Shown here: positions 20,713-29,531 of the stretch, piece by piece
How the letters are laid out: the number at the start of each line of letters is the position of its first letter
How positions within the stretch are numbered: position 1 is the first letter of the stretch
Assembly: GCF_904067045.1 (NCBI RefSeq)
Contig: NZ_CAJFDC010000001.1
Location: 62,001 to 126,000, forward strand
Reading direction: 5' to 3'
Length of the DNA: 64,000 bases
Source: Pseudomonas sp. FEN
Lineage (GTDB): Bacteria > Pseudomonadota > Gammaproteobacteria > Pseudomonadales > Pseudomonadaceae
Notes under the pieces: model-generated
What the model was told of the DNA's origin: nothing
What the model saw: the letters and a program-made list of their open reading frames with translations, nothing else
The model's database searches: none
Translations under genes and position numbers: made by a program

Positions 20713-22842
20713 ATGACGGACGCAAACAAGAGACTAACCTGGTGCTTTCCTTTCAAGACAGCCGGCGCTCGCAGCCGGGAAGTCACTGATCCGCAAACCT
20801 GCTACGACGCCCTGGCCAAAGCCGTGGGCGGCACCTATCCGCTGGGGCAAGGCGGGCTCTGGCATGGTGGGGTACATTTCGACAAGAACACCGCCGCCCT
20901 CCTCGACCAGGAAGCCGTGCGCTGCATCGCCGATGGCGAAGTCATCGCCTACCGCATCGATCAGGCCTATCCGACCGCCCTCGGGGCCAACCGTGAGCCC
21001 GCGACCTATTCAACGGCGTTCGCATTGGTCAAGCACCGCCTGAGCCTGCCTGGCGAGCCACATGGCGCGATCCCCCTGCTGCCGTCACCGTCTCTGACCT
21101 TCTACAGCCTGTACATGCATTTGCTCAGCTGGGAGCACTACCAGCGCGAGCCCGACAGAGCCAGACCCTCGTTCTGGAGGGGCGCGCCTGAAGCCAAGGG
21201 CCAGGTCATCCTTCTCGACACCCCGCACGCCATCAAGGCCGGGGCCTTGATCGGCCATCCCGGCGCCTTCAGTACGCCCCGTCATCCGAATGGCGATGAC
21301 CTGCTGCATCTGGAAATCTTCAGTTGCGACGACGTTCCAGCCTTTATCGAAAAGAGCCGGGCCCATGCCGTTCAGCTTCCCGCCAGTGAAAGAGGCCTGG
21401 TCAGCATCAGCAATATCGCCAGCGCGCTGGCCCCTCACACAGCACAGATCAACGCCGCCAATCCCCCGAGAATGGCCATGCGCAGCCTGCGAACGCTCCC
21501 CGGCCTGATCCTGCCCCGGGTGGTCCTCGACAACCTGCCTTCCGATCAGCGGATCCGCGATACCTTTGCCCCTCCTGGCCTGAAGCCCTACACCCAGAAC
21601 TGGTGGCACCTCAAGAAGCGCATGGCCGACGCCAGCGGCCAGCGCGTCAGTGGCTGGCTGGGCGAGAGCGCGTTGTTCTTCGACGACTACAGCCCGTGGG
21701 ATTGGGCGGGCTTTGATTGCCTGCGCGAAACCAGCTGCCATGGCGAACAGCTGGCCTGCCACTTCCAGGCGCTGGAGTTGCTGAGCAAGGCGCAGCAGGC
21801 CGACTACGACTTGCTGGTGCACAAGGCGAACAATGGCCCAATCAGGACCCGATTGCGCCAGATCATCCAGGGCAACGCCGACTCCATCGCGGTCAGCCCG
21901 CTGCTGACGCCGGCGCGAATTCGCACCGCGCTGGACAATCCCCATCACGCCCAGGCCATTTCGCAGTTGATTGTTCATTACGAAAGCGAGTGGTTCTGGA
22001 ACCCCGCAAAATGGAATGAGCTGGATCACCTGCTGCGACATGGCGACAGCAGGCCCAATGAACGCTGGGAGGAAGAGAAAAAGCGTATTCGGAAACTGTC
22101 CTGGTGGGCCGAGCTGGCAGGTAAACATGGGATCAATCCGGACGGAAAAGCCTGGCATTTCCATCCCATTGGGTTACTGGCGAACTTTGTTGCCATCGAA
22201 GATGAAAACGACCTCAAGTGGCTCAAGGTGGAGCGAGGACAACTGACGTTTGATGTGGAAGGCAATGATATTGATGATCCGGCACATCCGCTGCATATCT
22301 ACTTCAGTCGTAAAGTACATTGGCCGGGTGGTGCTTCGGGAATAACCATTGGTCGTGGATATGACTTAGGGCAGAACAAAAATGCCGAAGCCGATCTGCT
22401 AGCAGCCGATATTCCTGAGCCGTTGTATAGCTGGTTGATTGGGGCCAAAGGGCTTCGTGGTCAGGCGGCAAAAAACTATTTCAAGGCTGCCAGCCCGGAG
22501 ATCAAGACGTTTTCCATTTCCAGAAAGCAACAGTACGAACTATTCCAACCGGTCTATGACTTTATGGAAAGCGAGGTCCTTCGAATTTCAGAAAAAATCG
22601 ACACCACAGACAATTATGGGAAATTGAACTGGCATTCAACCCACAAAGCGATTAAAGATCTAATAGTCGACTTAAGGTACCGAGGCGACTACGACGCCCG
22701 ATCCAGAGCACTGCTGCAACGGCACCTCATAAACAATGACATCGACAAATTGTATTCAATCATCAGCGCCCCAAAAAACTGGCCAAACGTACCCAACGAC
22801 CGCTTCAACAGGCGCATAAGCTACCTAGATAAATCCAGGTGA
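20713..22842 (+). CDS. peptidoglycan-hydrolase toxin: M23-like domain plus pesticin-type muramidase
   Basis: A 709-residue protein. I choose ATG 20713 because AGAGGG sits eight bases upstream, while the ATG at 20707 is only two bases from it. Residues about 40-210 resemble an M23 metallopeptidase domain (LWHGGVHFD, RCIADGEVIAYRI, LYMHL, DLLHLEIF). Residues about 505-709 resemble the pesticin-type lysozyme domain: SGITIGRGYDLG gives T545 and D551 with the six-residue spacing of the pesticin Thr/Asp pair, and E516 is the likely acid. The middle (about 280-480) is helical and unassigned. There is no signal peptide and no PAAR or Rhs segment. The gene is followed four bases later by an exported small protein. 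This fits an antibacterial effector, perhaps type VI secreted. The delivery route is inference. Confidence 0.75.
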   Translation: MTDANKRLTWCFPFKTAGARSREVTDPQTCYDALAKAVGGTYPLGQGGLWHGGVHFDKNTAALLDQEAVRCIADGEVIAYRIDQAYPTALGANREPATYSTAFALVKHRLSLPGEPHGAIPLLPSPSLTFYSLYMHLLSWEHYQREPDRARPSFWRGAPEAKGQVILLDTPHAIKAGALIGHPGAFSTPRHPNGDDLLHLEIFSCDDVPAFIEKSRAHAVQLPASERGLVSISNIASALAPHTAQINAANPPRMAMRSLRTLPGLILPRVVLDNLPSDQRIRDTFAPPGLKPYTQNWWHLKKRMADASGQRVSGWLGESALFFDDYSPWDWAGFDCLRETSCHGEQLACHFQALELLSKAQQADYDLLVHKANNGPIRTRLRQIIQGNADSIAVSPLLTPARIRTALDNPHHAQAISQLIVHYESEWFWNPAKWNELDHLLRHGDSRPNERWEEEKKRIRKLSWWAELAGKHGINPDGKAWHFHPIGLLANFVAIEDENDLKWLKVERGQLTFDVEGNDIDDPAHPLHIYFSRKVHWPGGASGITIGRGYDLGQNKNAEADLLAADIPEPLYSWLIGAKGLRGQAAKNYFKAASPEIKTFSISRKQQYELFQPVYDFMESEVLRISEKIDTTDNYGKLNWHSTHKAIKDLIVDLRYRGDYDARSRALLQRHLINNDIDKLYSIISAPKNWPNVPNDRFNRRISYLDKSR

Positions 22843-22846
22843 AAAA

Positions 22847-23266
22847 ATGAAGAGCAAAATCATTCTATTACTCATTTCCGCCGCCACCAACGCCAACGCA
22901 GCCAGTGAGAAAGCAAACTACAACACCATATACGAGGCTCACTCGAGAAGAATCGGCGAAGTAGTAGCCCGCTACATTAAAACCCATGACGACCCCTGCC
23001 TGACCATAGAAGTGCTAGATCCAGACAAAAAATGGAACATTCTATCCAGAAAGAAAATATGTTCTATAAACGGAAAATCCTTTATGAACCAGGTTTCCTA
23101 CTCAGATTTCGAAAACATAACTTTTTCGGACAAAGGAATAGCTAGCAGCCTACTGGTGTTCCCTCTATTGCCCGCTGCACGTGAGAGATACGATTGCCTG
23201 ATTCCAATCAAAGGCCCAAAAATAGGAGCGCTTGCCTGCTCAGAACCGACGTACGAGTATGATTAA
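22847..23266 (+). CDS. putative periplasmic immunity protein of the toxin
   Basis: The 139-residue protein has a clear signal peptide (MKSKIILLLISAATNANA, cleavage near ANA-A or AA-S), and its mature part contains four cysteines (DDPCLTIE, KKICSING, YDCLIP, LACSEP) that could form two disulfides. It starts four bases after the toxin stop, with its SD (AGGTG) inside the last codons of that gene, so translation is coupled. Base composition is visibly AT-rich compared with all core neighbours. I recognise no family. The periplasmic location matches that of a peptidoglycan-hydrolase inhibitor. The immunity role is inferred from position, export and composition. The 68 bases downstream hold nothing I can identify. 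Confidence 0.65.
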   Translation: MKSKIILLLISAATNANAASEKANYNTIYEAHSRRIGEVVARYIKTHDDPCLTIEVLDPDKKWNILSRKKICSINGKSFMNQVSYSDFENITFSDKGIASSLLVFPLLPAARERYDCLIPIKGPKIGALACSEPTYEYD

Positions 23267-23334
23267 ACCCACGCCAATACCAACTAATAGCGAGGTCGCG
23301 TTGGTCTCGGAGGCAGCGTCTAACTAAAAAACTT

Positions 23335-23925
23335 CTACAAAAATATCAAGTGCTCAGGTCTATCAACATCCCAAAGCACACCCGGGTCTTCGACAGACGC
23401 CTCTCGTACGTTGCCGCCCACAAACAACGGCCTGGCCCCGCGATCCCCCGACAAGCCCATCAGAGCCGGCCCAAACGCACGCCCGAACCCCACCGGATGC
23501 CCATGTTCACCTTGAAAAACCGGCACACAAATGGCGTCGTCTTCAATCCCCGCCGTCACCCGCACAACCGTCTCCGGCAGGATAAACGGCATATCTCCCA
23601 GCAGCACCAGCCACCCCGCCTGATCGGCCGTCGCCGCCACGGCGGCGGCGAGGCTGTCGCCCATGCCCGTCGACTCGATCAGCAATACCCGACAGCCATA
23701 CGCCCGTGCCAAGCGGATCACCTCCAAGCGATCCGCAGTCGTCACCAATAACCGGGTTGCAAGCCGCTGCGGTAAACTCAGCAGCACATGTTCCAACACC
23801 GCTCGCTCGACACCATCGCGGCCAACGCACGGCGCCAACAACTTGTCCTGATCGGCCCCGGCCGCCTGCCGGAAGCGGCTGCCCCGCCCCGCCGCCAGGA
23901 CAATGGCCGCAACCGACTCACTCAC
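23335..23925 (-). CDS. MocA-type molybdopterin nucleotidyltransferase
   Basis: A 196-residue NTP-transferase with the MobA/MocA signature VLAAGRGSRFRQAAGADQDKLL at its N-terminus and a VLLGDMPF metal-binding loop. It starts at GTG 23925 (VSESVAAIV), overlapping xdhC by eight bases. Its neighbours, xdhC and a molybdenum hydroxylase, make CTP:molybdopterin cytidylyltransferase (MocA, giving the MCD cofactor) more likely than the GTP-using MobA. Isoquinoline-type oxidoreductases are known to carry MCD. The choice between CTP and GTP is inference. Confidence 0.82.
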   Translation of the reverse strand: MSESVAAIVLAAGRGSRFRQAAGADQDKLLAPCVGRDGVERAVLEHVLLSLPQRLATRLLVTTADRLEVIRLARAYGCRVLLIESTGMGDSLAAAVAATADQAGWLVLLGDMPFILPETVVRVTAGIEDDAICVPVFQGEHGHPVGFGRAFGPALMGLSGDRGARPLFVGGNVREASVEDPGVLWDVDRPEHLIFL

Positions 23926-24904
23926 GGGTCGCCAACTCCGGCTTTTTCTGCCGCAACCCAACACCGTTCTTGATCGCCACGACTTCCGCCATCAAGGACA
24001 AGGCAATCTCCGCGGGTGTATGGCTACCGATATGCAAACCAATCGGGCCATGCAACCGAGCGATGGCATTCGGGGCCAAGCCCAGCATTGCCAGATTGTC
24101 CCGGCGCTTCTGGCTGTTGACCCGCGAGCCCAATGCACCGATATAGAACGCCCTGGAACTCAATGCCGTGAGCAACGCCATGTCGTCCAGCCGCGGGTCG
24201 TGGGTCAGGGCGATGATGGCCGTGCGCTCGTCGGTCTGGATATTCAGCACGGCCTCATCGGGCATGCCCGGCACAAAACGCCCATGTTGCTCTTCCCAGC
24301 CATGGACGAATTCCTTGCGTGGATCGCAGATCAGTACTTCGAAATCCAGCAACCGGGCCATTTCCGCCACGTAGCGCGACAATTGGCCGGCACCGATCAA
24401 CAACAAGCGCCAACGAGGACCGTAGATCGCCCGCAAGCGCTCACCGTCGAAGCTCAGGGTGTCGGTTTTGCCCGCGTCGCTCAAGGTCACTTCGCCAGTG
24501 GCCAGGTTCAGCTCCCGGGCGACAATCTCATGGGCCTCGCAGCGCGCCAGCAATTGCGCGACCCAACCTGGATCGGCGACCCGCTCCTCGGTCAGGCGCA
24601 AGGTGCCACCACAAGGCAGGCCAAAACGCGCGGCCTCGTCACGAGTCACGCCATAAGTCACCAGTCGCACCGGAGGCCCGTCTTCCGGCAAACGTCCATC
24701 CTGCATACGCTGGATCAGGTCATCCTCGATACAGCCACCGGACACCGAACCGATCACCATGCCGTCCCCGCGCAAGGCCAGCATCGCCCCCGGCGGACGC
24801 GGCGCGCTGCCCCAGGTCTGGACCACGCTGTACAGCACCACCCGCTGTCCCGCGCGGCGCCATTGCAGGACACTGCGCAGGACATTCAGATCAACGCTGT
24901 CCAT
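23918..24904 (-). CDS. XdhC-family molybdenum cofactor insertion protein
   Basis: A 328-residue XdhC/CoxI protein (ATG 24904, one base shared with the iorB stop). These proteins receive, sulfurate and insert the molybdenum cofactor into xanthine-dehydrogenase-family enzymes. Visible features are the N-terminal XdhC/CoxI domain with SVSGGCIEDDLI and the C-terminal Rossmann-type domain LLLIGAGQLSRYVAEMA followed by IALTHDPRLDD and IGALGSR. It is coupled on both sides to the hydroxylase and MocA genes. Confidence 0.92.
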   Translation of the reverse strand: MDSVDLNVLRSVLQWRRAGQRVVLYSVVQTWGSAPRPPGAMLALRGDGMVIGSVSGGCIEDDLIQRMQDGRLPEDGPPVRLVTYGVTRDEAARFGLPCGGTLRLTEERVADPGWVAQLLARCEAHEIVARELNLATGEVTLSDAGKTDTLSFDGERLRAIYGPRWRLLLIGAGQLSRYVAEMARLLDFEVLICDPRKEFVHGWEEQHGRFVPGMPDEAVLNIQTDERTAIIALTHDPRLDDMALLTALSSRAFYIGALGSRVNSQKRRDNLAMLGLAPNAIARLHGPIGLHIGSHTPAEIALSLMAEVVAIKNGVGLRQKKPELATRE

Positions 24905-27222
24905 CAGGCTTGCACCTGGTTCCAGCCTTTTAGCTGGTAACGCACCGGCAGGTTGCGAATACGCTTGCCGGTGGCGGCAAAGATCGCGTTGCACAGCGCC
25001 GGCGCGATCGGCGGCACGCCCGGCTCACCGACACCGCCCAAAGGCACTTCGCCCGGCGGCGTGACCAGATGCACCGCCACCTCCTTCGGCGCCAGGGACA
25101 TGCGCGCCACTTCGTACATATGGAAATTGTCTTGCTGGACCTTGCCCTCCTTGAAGCTGATCTCGCCCAGCACAGCGTTGCCCAGGCCCATGACGCAAGC
25201 CCCTTCGAACTGCGAGCGAATCCGTTCCGGGTTGATCTGCGGACCGCAGTCCACGGCGATATCGGCCTTGTGCACGATCAGGCTGCCATCCTCCTTGACC
25301 TCCACCTCGATCACCGCCGCCACGTAGGTGACAAAACTGTAATGCACCGCCAGCCCCAGGCCGCGCCCTGGCGGTAGTTCGCGCCCCCAGCCGGCAGCCT
25401 TGGCCGCGGTTTCCAGGACCGCGCGCATCCGCCCGGTATCAATGGGATAGCGCTCGGGGGACTCACCGTAGTTCCACTGCTCGCTCAGGGTTCGCGGGTC
25501 GATCCGACGATCCGGCCCCAGCAACTTGAGCTGATAGGCCAAGGGGTCCTGGCCAGCCTTGTGCGCCAGCTCGTCGACAAAACTCTGGATGGCGAAACCA
25601 TGGGGGATATTCGACACCGAGCGGTACCAGCCCACTCGCGTATGCACCTTTGCAGACGGATTTTCCAGGCGCACATTGGGAATGTTGTAGGCCATATTGG
25701 TAAAGCCCATGCCCAGCTCGAAAGCGCCCTCGTTGTTCATGTTGGGCGCGAACAGCGCGGTGATACTCGGCGCCACGGTACGGTGCAGCCAACCGGATGG
25801 CGTGCCGTCCTTGTTCAGGCTGGCCCGCAGGTATTCCGCCGACACGGTATGGAAATAGGAATAGTGGATGTCATCCTCGCGGGTCCACTGCACGCGCACC
25901 GCCTGGCCCGGCATCGCCTTGGCGAGAATGGCCGCCTCGATGATGTAGTCCGGCTTGGATTTGCGCCCGAAACCGCCGCCGAGCAAGGTCACGTTGACGG
26001 TCACCTGGTCGAAGCCGATCCCCAGGCGCTCGGCGATCCGCTCGCGGGTCACCTGGGGCGCCTGGGTCGGTGCCCAGGCTTCGCAGTGGCCATCGTTGAA
26101 GCGGGCGATAGCGACCATCGGTTCCATCGGCGACTGGGCCAGGTGCGGCAGGTAATAACCGGCTTCGAACTGGCTGTCGGCGCGTTTCAAGGCTTCGTCG
26201 ACATTACCGGTATCGCGTACCACCTTGCCGGGCTGGCGCGCCGAAGCTTCCAGTTCCTGGCGGTAGGCAACGGAGTCATAACCGGCGTTGACACCGTCAT
26301 CCCAGACGATCGTCAGCGCCTCACGGCCCTTGATCGCCGCCCAGGTGTTGCTGGCGATTACCGCCACCCCGCCCAGCGGCTGGAACTCGGAAGGCAACGG
26401 GCGACTTTCGATTTCCAGGACCTTGAGCACTCCCGGGACTTTCAGCGCGGCACCGGCATCGAAGGATCTGACCTTGCCGCCATACACCGGTGGCCGGGCC
26501 ACGGTGGCGTAGAGCGTGCCCTCGAAATGCACATCGGCCCCGTACAACGCGCGGCCATTGACGATATCCGCGCCGTCGATGGCCCGGGAAGACTCCTTGC
26601 CGATATAGCGGAATTCCGAGGGTTGCTTGAGCTTCAGGCTGTCGCGGGCCGGAACGGCCAATGCCGCGGCCGCGGCCGCCAGGGCCGCGTAACCGAGCTC
26701 ACGCCCGCTCGGGCTGTGGATAACCTTGTGCAACCGCGCCCGACACTCCGCCAGCGGGACTTTCCACTGCGCGGCGGCCGCCTGTTCGAGCATGCTCCGG
26801 GCCGCCGCGCCGCAACGCCGCATGGGTTCATACCAGTGCCGCATGCTGCGTGAGCCGTCGGTGTCCTGGTTGCCGAAACGCGCCTCGTCGCCCGGCGCCT
26901 GCTTGACCTTGACCCGCGCCCAATCGGCCTCGAGCTCATCCGCCACCACCATGCTCAGGCTGGTGCGCACGCCCTGGCCCATCTCGGCACGGTTGCAGAT
27001 CACCGTCACGCTGCCATCGGTATCGATGCTCACATAGACCTTGGGATCATCGACCCAGCCATGGGGCATATGGTCGGCACCGTATTTCTGCTCACCTTCG
27101 GCAAAAGCCTCGGGCAGGCCCCAACTCGCCGCCAGGACCAGCGCGCCGGTGGCGCCGACGCCCTTGAGAAAGCCACGCCGGCTGAGATTGCTCAGGACGA
27201 AATCGTTCAAGGACGTATTCAT
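24904..27222 (-). CDS. molybdenum hydroxylase large subunit (isoquinoline 1-oxidoreductase beta type)
   Basis: A 772-residue molybdopterin-binding subunit with a twin-arginine signal (NLSRRGFLKGVGATGALVLAASWG), which indicates Tat export of the folded enzyme or membrane association. Ald_Xan_dh domains follow. Segments such as CNRAEMGQGVRTSL, VTLLGGGFGRKSKPDY and GGVGEPGVPPIAPALCNAIF line the molybdenum site, the last containing the family's catalytic glutamate (GEPG). It partners the 2Fe-2S subunit immediately upstream, with a 4-base overlap. The real substrate may be an aldehyde or N-heterocycle; the sequence does not say. Confidence 0.88.
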   Translation of the reverse strand: MNTSLNDFVLSNLSRRGFLKGVGATGALVLAASWGLPEAFAEGEQKYGADHMPHGWVDDPKVYVSIDTDGSVTVICNRAEMGQGVRTSLSMVVADELEADWARVKVKQAPGDEARFGNQDTDGSRSMRHWYEPMRRCGAAARSMLEQAAAAQWKVPLAECRARLHKVIHSPSGRELGYAALAAAAAALAVPARDSLKLKQPSEFRYIGKESSRAIDGADIVNGRALYGADVHFEGTLYATVARPPVYGGKVRSFDAGAALKVPGVLKVLEIESRPLPSEFQPLGGVAVIASNTWAAIKGREALTIVWDDGVNAGYDSVAYRQELEASARQPGKVVRDTGNVDEALKRADSQFEAGYYLPHLAQSPMEPMVAIARFNDGHCEAWAPTQAPQVTRERIAERLGIGFDQVTVNVTLLGGGFGRKSKPDYIIEAAILAKAMPGQAVRVQWTREDDIHYSYFHTVSAEYLRASLNKDGTPSGWLHRTVAPSITALFAPNMNNEGAFELGMGFTNMAYNIPNVRLENPSAKVHTRVGWYRSVSNIPHGFAIQSFVDELAHKAGQDPLAYQLKLLGPDRRIDPRTLSEQWNYGESPERYPIDTGRMRAVLETAAKAAGWGRELPPGRGLGLAVHYSFVTYVAAVIEVEVKEDGSLIVHKADIAVDCGPQINPERIRSQFEGACVMGLGNAVLGEISFKEGKVQQDNFHMYEVARMSLAPKEVAVHLVTPPGEVPLGGVGEPGVPPIAPALCNAIFAATGKRIRNLPVRYQLKGWNQVQA

Positions 27223-27689
27223 GCCTTGGCCTCCTGCAGATGGGCGGCGGCCTGATGAATGGCGCTCTTGATGCGGTTATAGGTTCCGCAGCGACAAATA
27301 TTGCCGAGCATGGCTTCTTCGATCTGGGCATCGCTGGGTTTGGGATTGACCTTGAGCAAGGCCGTGGCCGACATGATCTGCCCGCCCTGGCAGAAGCCGC
27401 ACTGGGCGACGCCAGCGTCCAGCCAGGCTTGCTGCACCACCTGGCCGACCGGATCGCCGTGCAGGTTGTCGATCGTCGTGATGCCCTGCCCCGCCACTGA
27501 GCCAACGGGGGTGATGCAGGAGCGCACCGGTAACCCGTCGATGTGCACGGTACAGGTGCCGCACAGGCCCATGCCGCAGCCGAATTTGGTCCCGGTATAA
27601 CCCGCCACGTCGCGGATGGCCCAAAGCAGCGGCATATCCTCGGTGACGTCCAGTTGATGGTCTTGACCGTTGAGTTTCAGAGTAATCAT
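27219..27689 (-). CDS. molybdenum hydroxylase 2Fe-2S subunit (isoquinoline 1-oxidoreductase alpha type)
   Basis: A 156-residue electron-transfer subunit starting at ATG 27689 (MITLKLNGQDHQLDV). It has the plant-ferredoxin cluster CGMGLCGTC...C at the N-terminal half and the second 2Fe-2S helical-domain cluster CGFCQGGQIM...CRCGTY. Both are complete. An upstream open frame to 27791 is not needed. The operon order is iorA-iorB-xdhC-mocA, all overlapping or adjacent. Confidence 0.92.
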   Translation of the reverse strand: MITLKLNGQDHQLDVTEDMPLLWAIRDVAGYTGTKFGCGMGLCGTCTVHIDGLPVRSCITPVGSVAGQGITTIDNLHGDPVGQVVQQAWLDAGVAQCGFCQGGQIMSATALLKVNPKPSDAQIEEAMLGNICRCGTYNRIKSAIHQAAAHLQEAKA

Positions 27690-27789
27690 GGGCACGCCCG
27701 CATAGTTCAAGGTTATGGGGTCGAGCCATCCGTCATTGAGTGCCACGGTTCGACACGGGGCGGATCGACTCAGGCTAATAGGCTCTCTC

Positions 27790-27807
27790 ATGAAGCGAAC
27801 GCTTCAT
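27790..27807. promoter_or_regulatory. 18-base perfect palindrome upstream of iorA (possible operator)
   Basis: ATGAAGCGAACGCTTCAT: two eight-base arms around AA, about 100 bases upstream of the 2Fe-2S subunit start in a 361-base intergenic region that has no credible gene. The symmetry is typical of dimeric regulator sites. No regulator gene adjoins it. Confidence 0.4.
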
Positions 27808-28050
27808 CGGGCCTTTCTTGGAATTTGTTTTTACGCCGTTGGCCGGCGCTGGAAAAGCCGTATTCGGAAAAATCCGTGTGTACGCTGGAGTGCTCTGAAT
27901 CGGGCTTGTCCGTGATAACGGCGCTGAGCGCCGCATCGCCATCGGCGGCAAACCAGCGCCTGCAAGGTTTCACTGACGACGATAGAGGGCGGCGAAACAC
28001 CGAGCAATGGCGATAGTGAATGTGGCAGCGCTATCGCCAAGAGCATAGCT

Positions 28051-29070
28051 TCAGTAGAGGTTCGGCTCCATTTCCAGCTCAACGCAAAAGCGTTGCAAAA
28101 TGTCAGCCTGGATCCGCCGCGCCAACGCCAGCAATTGCCCGCCGCTCGCCGCGCCGTAGTTGACCAGCACCAGCGACTGCAAGCGATGCACCCCTGCGTC
28201 CCCGTCGCGAAAGCCCTTCCAGCCCGCCGCCTCGATCAGCCAGCCCGCCGCCAGCTTCACTTGCCCGTCAGGCTGTGGATAACTCACCAGGCCGGGATGA
28301 GCCAGCTTCAATTCACCAGCCAGGGCAGCCGACACCAGCGGGTTCTTGAAGAAACTCCCGGCATTGCCCAGCACCGCCGGATCGGGCAGCTTTTCACTGC
28401 GAATACTGCAAATGGCCCGGCTGACATCGCGGGCGCTGGGTTGGCTGACGCCCTGCTCGGTCAGGCGCTGGGCCACCGGGCCATAACCCAGGTGCAGGTG
28501 CTCGACACGACTCAAGGCAAAGCGCACCCGCAGGATCAGCCAACGCCCGGCGGCGTGCTTGAACAGGCTGTCGCGATAGCCGAACCGGCACTCTTCCAGG
28601 GAAAACTCGCGCAGCTCGCCGCTCTCACGATCCAGCGCGGTCAGTCCGGCGAACACGTCCTTGATCTCGACCCCGTAGGCACCGATGTTTTGCATCGGCG
28701 CCGCGCCCACGGTGCCGGGAATCAGGCTGAGGTTTTCCAGGCCGCTCCAGCCCTGGGCCAGGGTCGACAGCACAAAAGGATGCCAGGGCTCGCCGGCCTC
28801 GGCTTCGATCACGACATTGACACCGTCATCGCTCACCAACCGTATGCCCCGGGTGCCCATGCGCAACACCAGCGCCGGGATTTCCGCCGTCAACAGCAGG
28901 TTGCTGCCGCCCCCGATCACCAGCAACGGCAGTTGCTGGCGCGCCGCATAGGCCAGGGCCTCACGGACATCGGCATCGCTGTGGGCCTCGGCGAACCACT
29001 GCGCGCGGACATCGACGCCGAAGCTGTTATAGGGTTTGAGGGAGACCCCGGCTTGCAGTTGCAGGGTCAT
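28051..29070 (-). CDS. murB: UDP-N-acetylenolpyruvoylglucosamine reductase
   Basis: Reduces UDP-GlcNAc-enolpyruvate to UDP-MurNAc in the cytosol. The 339-residue type I MurB has the FAD-binding segment VIGGGSNLLLT, LENLSLIPGTVGAAPMQNIGAYG, and the catalytic region GNAGSFFKNP with its serine. It is downstream of ptpA (4-base overlap), at the end of the operon, the PAO1 arrangement. Confidence 0.96.
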   Translation of the reverse strand: MTLQLQAGVSLKPYNSFGVDVRAQWFAEAHSDADVREALAYAARQQLPLLVIGGGSNLLLTAEIPALVLRMGTRGIRLVSDDGVNVVIEAEAGEPWHPFVLSTLAQGWSGLENLSLIPGTVGAAPMQNIGAYGVEIKDVFAGLTALDRESGELREFSLEECRFGYRDSLFKHAAGRWLILRVRFALSRVEHLHLGYGPVAQRLTEQGVSQPSARDVSRAICSIRSEKLPDPAVLGNAGSFFKNPLVSAALAGELKLAHPGLVSYPQPDGQVKLAAGWLIEAAGWKGFRDGDAGVHRLQSLVLVNYGAASGGQLLALARRIQADILQRFCVELEMEPNLY

Positions 29071-29531
29071 AGACGCCCCTTGAGTTCGATCACCAGCCGA
29101 TCACTGGCCTGTTCGATCAGGTCCAGCACCTGCTCGAAACCCTGTTCTTCGTCGTAATACGGATCCGGCACTTCCTCCACCGCGCCGTCATAACGGCGCA
29201 GGAACAGGTCCAGTTCAGCCTTGCCCCGGGCTGGTTGCAGCAACTTGAGGTTACGCAGGTTGCTCTGATCCATGGCCAGGATCAGGTCGTAACGGTTGAA
29301 ATCCGCCGCGCCGACCTGCCGCGCGCGCTGGGCCGACAGGTCATAACCCCGGATCCGCGCCGCCCGCTGGCTACGGCTGTCCGGCGGCTTGCCGACATGC
29401 CAGGGGCCGGTGCCGGCGGAGGCCACTTCGATCCGCTCGGCCAATCCGGCCTCGCGCAACTTGTGCCGCAGCACACCTTCGGCCGTGGGCGAACGACAGA
29501 TATTGCCCAGGCAGACAAACAGAACCCGCAT
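29067..29531 (-). CDS. low-molecular-weight protein-tyrosine phosphatase
   Basis: A 154-residue LMW-PTP. The P-loop CLGNICRS (CX5R-S) is at the N-terminus, and the general-acid aspartate is in VPDPYYDEEQGFEQVLDLI. Catalytic residues are intact. It shares one base with kdsB and four with murB. The function in Pseudomonas is undefined; in other bacteria related enzymes act on tyrosine kinases of exopolysaccharide synthesis, but no such kinase is in this window. Confidence 0.92.
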   Translation of the reverse strand: MRVLFVCLGNICRSPTAEGVLRHKLREAGLAERIEVASAGTGPWHVGKPPDSRSQRAARIRGYDLSAQRARQVGAADFNRYDLILAMDQSNLRNLKLLQPARGKAELDLFLRRYDGAVEEVPDPYYDEEQGFEQVLDLIEQASDRLVIELKGRL

